8,758 nucleotides of DNA from Acidaminobacter sp. GTDB lineage: Bacteria > Bacillota_A > Clostridia > Peptostreptococcales > Acidaminobacteraceae. Positions 7,520 through 8,758 of the stretch are shown in pieces. Location of the stretch: NCBI GenBank assembly GCA_009881125.1, contig WXFH01000059.1, positions 1-8,758 of the forward strand. Reading direction: 5' to 3'. The notes below the pieces were generated by a model. That model made no database searches, had not been told where the DNA came from, and saw only the letters and a list, made by a program, of their open reading frames with translations. Both the position numbers and the translations under genes were made by a program. Numbering within the stretch: the stretch's first letter is position 1; every line of letters starts with the position of its first letter.

Positions 7520-7594
7520 AGTCGTTCCCCCTGGCTATTTTATGTATATTTAGTGATTTATGGCATCAATGGCTAATGTTATACGCCGTTATTT

Positions 7595-7623
7595 ATTATA
7601 CACGATTTTAATTGTCGAATGCT
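7595..7623 (-). promoter_or_regulatory. Candidate Spo0A-dependent promoter of the polysaccharide operon
   Basis: A perfect TATAAT lies at 7600-7595 on the minus strand. With a 17-bp spacer the -35 hexamer would be 7623-7618, which is a poor match to TTGACA but overlaps the 0A-like box at 7613-7619. A good -10, a weak -35 and an activator box over the -35 is the layout of Spo0A-activated sigma-A promoters such as spoIIG. Predicted transcription starts near 7588, downstream of the riboswitch terminator. The layout is seen; Spo0A control is inferred. Confidence 0.6.
7613..7619 (+). promoter_or_regulatory. Spo0A box, perfect core match (proximal)
   Basis: TGTCGAA, flanked as TTGTCGAAT, matches the Spo0A-box core exactly. 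It overlaps the expected -35 position of the TATAAT promoter at 7600-7595. Confidence 0.6.
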
Positions 7624-7632
7624 GACTACTTA

Positions 7633-7639
7633 TGTCGAA
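7633..7639 (+). promoter_or_regulatory. Spo0A box, perfect core match, 20 bp from the proximal box
   Basis: TGTCGAA again, same orientation, exactly 20 bp from the previous box (start to start). That is about two helical turns, putting both boxes on one face of the DNA. Both are followed by T. Confidence 0.55.
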
Positions 7640-7680
7640 TTAACATATTTTCAATTAAAATACATAAATGATAATTTGCA

Positions 7681-7708
7681 CAAAAATACGGCAGTCCATA
7701 GCCGCCGT
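7681..7708 (-). terminator. Intrinsic terminator, expression platform of the riboswitch
   Basis: On the minus strand a 7-bp stem (ACGGCGG with CTGCCGT, one G-U pair) closes a 7-nt loop and is followed by ATTTTTG. It begins 8 nt after the end of the aptamer and lies more than 160 nt before the first gene. That is the usual place for a transcription-terminating expression platform. Whether ligand turns it on or off cannot be read directly. Confidence 0.75.
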
Positions 7709-7716
7709 CAATAGAA

Positions 7717-7788
7717 TGCAACTGGCTGACTTTTCCATTTGGAGGAAGCCCCTTTAGCTTTGTGCCCCATGGTTTCCCACAGTTTACC
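7717..7788 (-). ncRNA. Cyclic di-GMP-I (GEMM-I) riboswitch aptamer
   Basis: The minus strand carries the GEMM-I elements in order. GGUAAAC starts P1. A 6-bp hairpin CUGUGG/CCAUGG is capped by a GAAA tetraloop (7776-7773). The conserved CAAAGC core follows (7762-7757). A second stem-loop runs from 7758 to 7725, with GCU/AGC at its base and CUUCC pairing GGAAAAG with two unpaired A. AGUUGCA (7723-7717) closes P1. By alignment to the Vibrio Vc2 aptamer, the ligand-contacting G20, A47 and C92 are G7787, A7760 and C7718, all kept; G20 points to c-di-GMP rather than cGAMP. The core upstream of AAAGC reads GGCAC where GACGC is usual, a deviation. A terminator follows at once. Made by eye, without a covariance score. 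Confidence 0.78.
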
Positions 7789-7801
7789 AAATATATGAGT
7801 A

Positions 7802-7867
7802 ACCTATAAAATTACAAGTTTGTATCGCCATAAACAACTATAGCATATCTTCAGAATATTTATAGGT
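7802..7867. repeat. 9-bp inverted repeat flanking the region upstream of the aptamer
   Basis: ACCTATAAA at 7802-7810 and TTTATAGGT at 7859-7867 are perfect reverse complements, separated by 48 bp. The right arm overlaps the GGTCGAA box. It could be an operator pair or pair in the leader RNA; chance in AT-rich DNA is not excluded. Confidence 0.35.
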
Positions 7868-7871
7868 CGAA
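7865..7871 (+). promoter_or_regulatory. Spo0A-box-like site, one mismatch
   Basis: GGTCGAA differs from the TGTCGAA core at the first base. It lies exactly 10 bp from the next box, the one-turn spacing of tandem Spo0A sites. Confidence 0.45.
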
Positions 7872-7874
7872 TAA

Positions 7875-7881
7875 TGTCGAA
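7875..7881 (+). promoter_or_regulatory. Spo0A box, perfect core match (distal pair)
   Basis: TGTCGAA, same orientation as the other three sites. With 7865-7871 it forms a tandem pair at 10-bp spacing, about 85 bp upstream of the aptamer, where the riboswitch promoter is expected. Confidence 0.55.
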
Positions 7882-7960
7882 GGCATAAAAATGTTGAAAA
7901 ATGATGTGAAATGTTAGTAAAACGTATTAGGTTATCCATTTCTCCTCATCTTTATGAATG

Positions 7961-8007
7961 ATAAAGAAAGCGCCAGCAGAAGCCGTTGCCGACTTTCTGA
8001 CTGGCGC
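7961..8007 (-). terminator. Strong intrinsic terminator after the right-edge surface protein gene
   Basis: The minus strand folds into a long stem: GCGCCAG/CTGGCGC (7 bp), CAGAA/TTCTG (5 bp) and GTCG/CGGC (4 bp, one G-U), with two single-base bulges and a GCAA tetraloop. TTTCTTTAT follows. It starts 9 nt after the stop codon at 8017, so the upstream gene is likely insulated from the polysaccharide operon. Confidence 0.9.
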
Positions 8008-8016
8008 CCCCATTAC

Positions 8017-8758
8017 CTAATACTCAAATGGCTGAATATCAAAAGCCATGGATCTTAAATAATTGGTTTCACCTTCCGCATTCACCGGATCATAGTAATC
8101 TATGTAAGCCCCAATGGTATAGAGCTCGCATACCCTGAACTCAAAAGGATCCTCCCCAGGTTCAAAGACCGGTGTGATGAAGGCCTGGAAGTGATCGCTG
8201 TCCGGACCTACTTCCGTCATGGTGATGACGCTTTCGAAGTAGTCGTAGGAAAACAACAAAACCTCTGCCGTCTCAATGACATTTGGATCTGTGTTGAGAT
8301 CCGGATCAATCAGATATAGTTCAATTGGGACATAAGCGATATGCGTTTTGCCTTCCGGCAGGATCATTAGGATCTCTGCGGTGTGGGTTGGTTTGACTTC
8401 CGGTACCTCAGGCTGGGGTTCTTCTGTTTGAGGCTCTTCCGGCAGTGGATCTACGGGATGTGGATTTTCGGGCTGCGGATCCGCTGGTTGTGGCGCTTCC
8501 GTTTGAGGATCCTCCGGTTGTGAGGATGGATCCGGCTGAGGTGCTTCAATCACAGGCTCAACAGGCGTCTCAGGCTCATCCGGGGTTACAGTTGGATCGG
8601 GGATTACAGGCGGTTCTGCAGTAACGGGAGGTTCAGGTTCATGGATAGGGTTTGGATCCGGTTGAGGCTTTTCAGGCTGACGATCCGGCTCCGGTTGAGG
8701 TGCCGGTTCAGGATTGGGCACGGGCTGTGGCTCCGGCGCTTCAGTTATTGGTCCGGAA
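8017..8758 (-). CDS. Surface protein with Pro/Glu-rich stalk and C-terminal beta domain, 5' end missing
   Basis: The frame is open to the right edge, giving 246 residues of the C-terminal part; the true start lies outside. The GTG at 8721 is inside the repeat tract, without a ribosome site, and is not taken as a start. Residues about 1-120 are a low-complexity Pro/Glu/Gln/Asp stalk of PEPQP, PQPEDPQ and EEPQ units, typical of wall-spanning or spacer segments. Residues about 122-246 form a compact, beta-rich acidic domain. Its pattern of IDPDLNTDPN, then ETAEVLLFS, then MTEVGPDSDHF, then TIGAYIDYYDP resembles the beta-sandwich repeats of bacterial and archaeal surface proteins that read DxDLNTDP and LTETGxDTGxF. 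No LPXTG motif or terminal membrane helix is present. It ends at TAG 8017, followed by a strong terminator. Ligand or partner is unknown. Confidence 0.88.
   Translation of the reverse strand, partial: SGPITEAPEPQPVPNPEPAPQPEPDRQPEKPQPDPNPIHEPEPPVTAEPPVIPDPTVTPDEPETPVEPVIEAPQPDPSSQPEDPQTEAPQPADPQPENPHPVDPLPEEPQTEEPQPEVPEVKPTHTAEILMILPEGKTHIAYVPIELYLIDPDLNTDPNVIETAEVLLFSYDYFESVITMTEVGPDSDHFQAFITPVFEPGEDPFEFRVCELYTIGAYIDYYDPVNAEGETNYLRSMAFDIQPFEY

Larger units (their letters stand above)
7520..8016. other. Regulatory intergenic region without a protein gene
   Basis: About 500 AT-rich bases separate the right-edge surface protein from the polysaccharide operon. In the direction of transcription they hold a terminator, a pair of 0A-like boxes, a c-di-GMP-I aptamer, a second terminator, a second pair of 0A-like boxes and a TATAAT promoter element. 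A promoter for the riboswitch transcript must lie between about 7960 and 7790. TATAGT at 7842-7837 is the best -10 I see, but it lacks a good -35, so it is not called separately. The leader from the proximal promoter to ATG 7519 shows nothing beyond the ribosome binding site. Confidence 0.8.

Noticed and set aside
7717..7788. cGAMP-specific (GEMM-Ib) reading of the riboswitch
   Set aside because: The residue equivalent to Vc2 G20 is G (7787), whereas the cGAMP-selective variants carry A at this position.
7790..7795. TATATT with an upstream TTGTAA as the riboswitch promoter
   Set aside because: Transcription would start inside the P1 strand of the aptamer and remove the ligand-contacting G, so it could not make a working riboswitch.
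7838..7939. A 33-codon minus-strand ORF with GAGGAG just upstream of its ATG
   Set aside because: The ribosome-site spacing is only about 2 nt, the peptide has no recognisable features and it overlaps both 0A-like boxes, so chance is more likely than a leader peptide.
8719..8721. GTG as the start of the right-edge protein
   Set aside because: The frame stays open upstream with the same Pro/Glu repeat composition, and no ribosome binding site precedes it; the gene is cut by the window edge.

Overview
The window reads as part of a surface-polysaccharide and cell-envelope locus from a monoderm Bacillota, most likely a Clostridia member of moderate GC. The signs are the split CpsC/CpsD-type chain-length regulator and tyrosine kinase, a PHP-type CpsB phosphatase, SLH domains, strong AGGAGG-type ribosome binding sites, a GEMM-I (c-di-GMP-I) riboswitch and Spo0A-box-like sites. 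The genus cannot be decided from the sequence. Every gene I can support lies on the minus strand, so the window reads right to left.

Layout in the direction of transcription. At the right edge (8758-8017) is the 3' part of a secreted or wall-associated protein, with a long Pro/Glu/Gln-rich stalk and a C-terminal beta-rich domain. A strong intrinsic terminator follows (8007-7961). A regulatory region of about 500 bp (8016-7520) comes next. It holds one pair of Spo0A-box-like sites, a GEMM-I c-di-GMP aptamer (7788-7717), an intrinsic terminator just after it (7708-7681), a second pair of 0A-like boxes, and a perfect TATAAT -10 element about 75 nt ahead of the first operon gene.

The operon then runs: membrane-anchored nucleotide-sugar 4,6-dehydratase (CapD/WbpM/PglF type), CpsC-like chain-length protein, CpsD-like tyrosine kinase with an eight-tyrosine tail, CpsB-like PHP phosphatase, an unrecognised single-pass membrane protein, a secreted protein with three SLH domains, and a large secreted protein cut by the left edge. 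Spacing is 2-38 nt or overlapping, except for 112 nt between kinase and phosphatase, so one transcript is plausible.

Working model (inference): the dehydratase supplies a modified sugar nucleotide. The CpsC/D/B trio controls polymer length and export through tyrosine phosphorylation. The SLH and secreted proteins are surface components made together with the polymer. Transcription appears to be gated both by c-di-GMP (riboswitch plus terminator) and by Spo0A through a second promoter that bypasses the terminator. This two-layer control is the most interesting part of the window.
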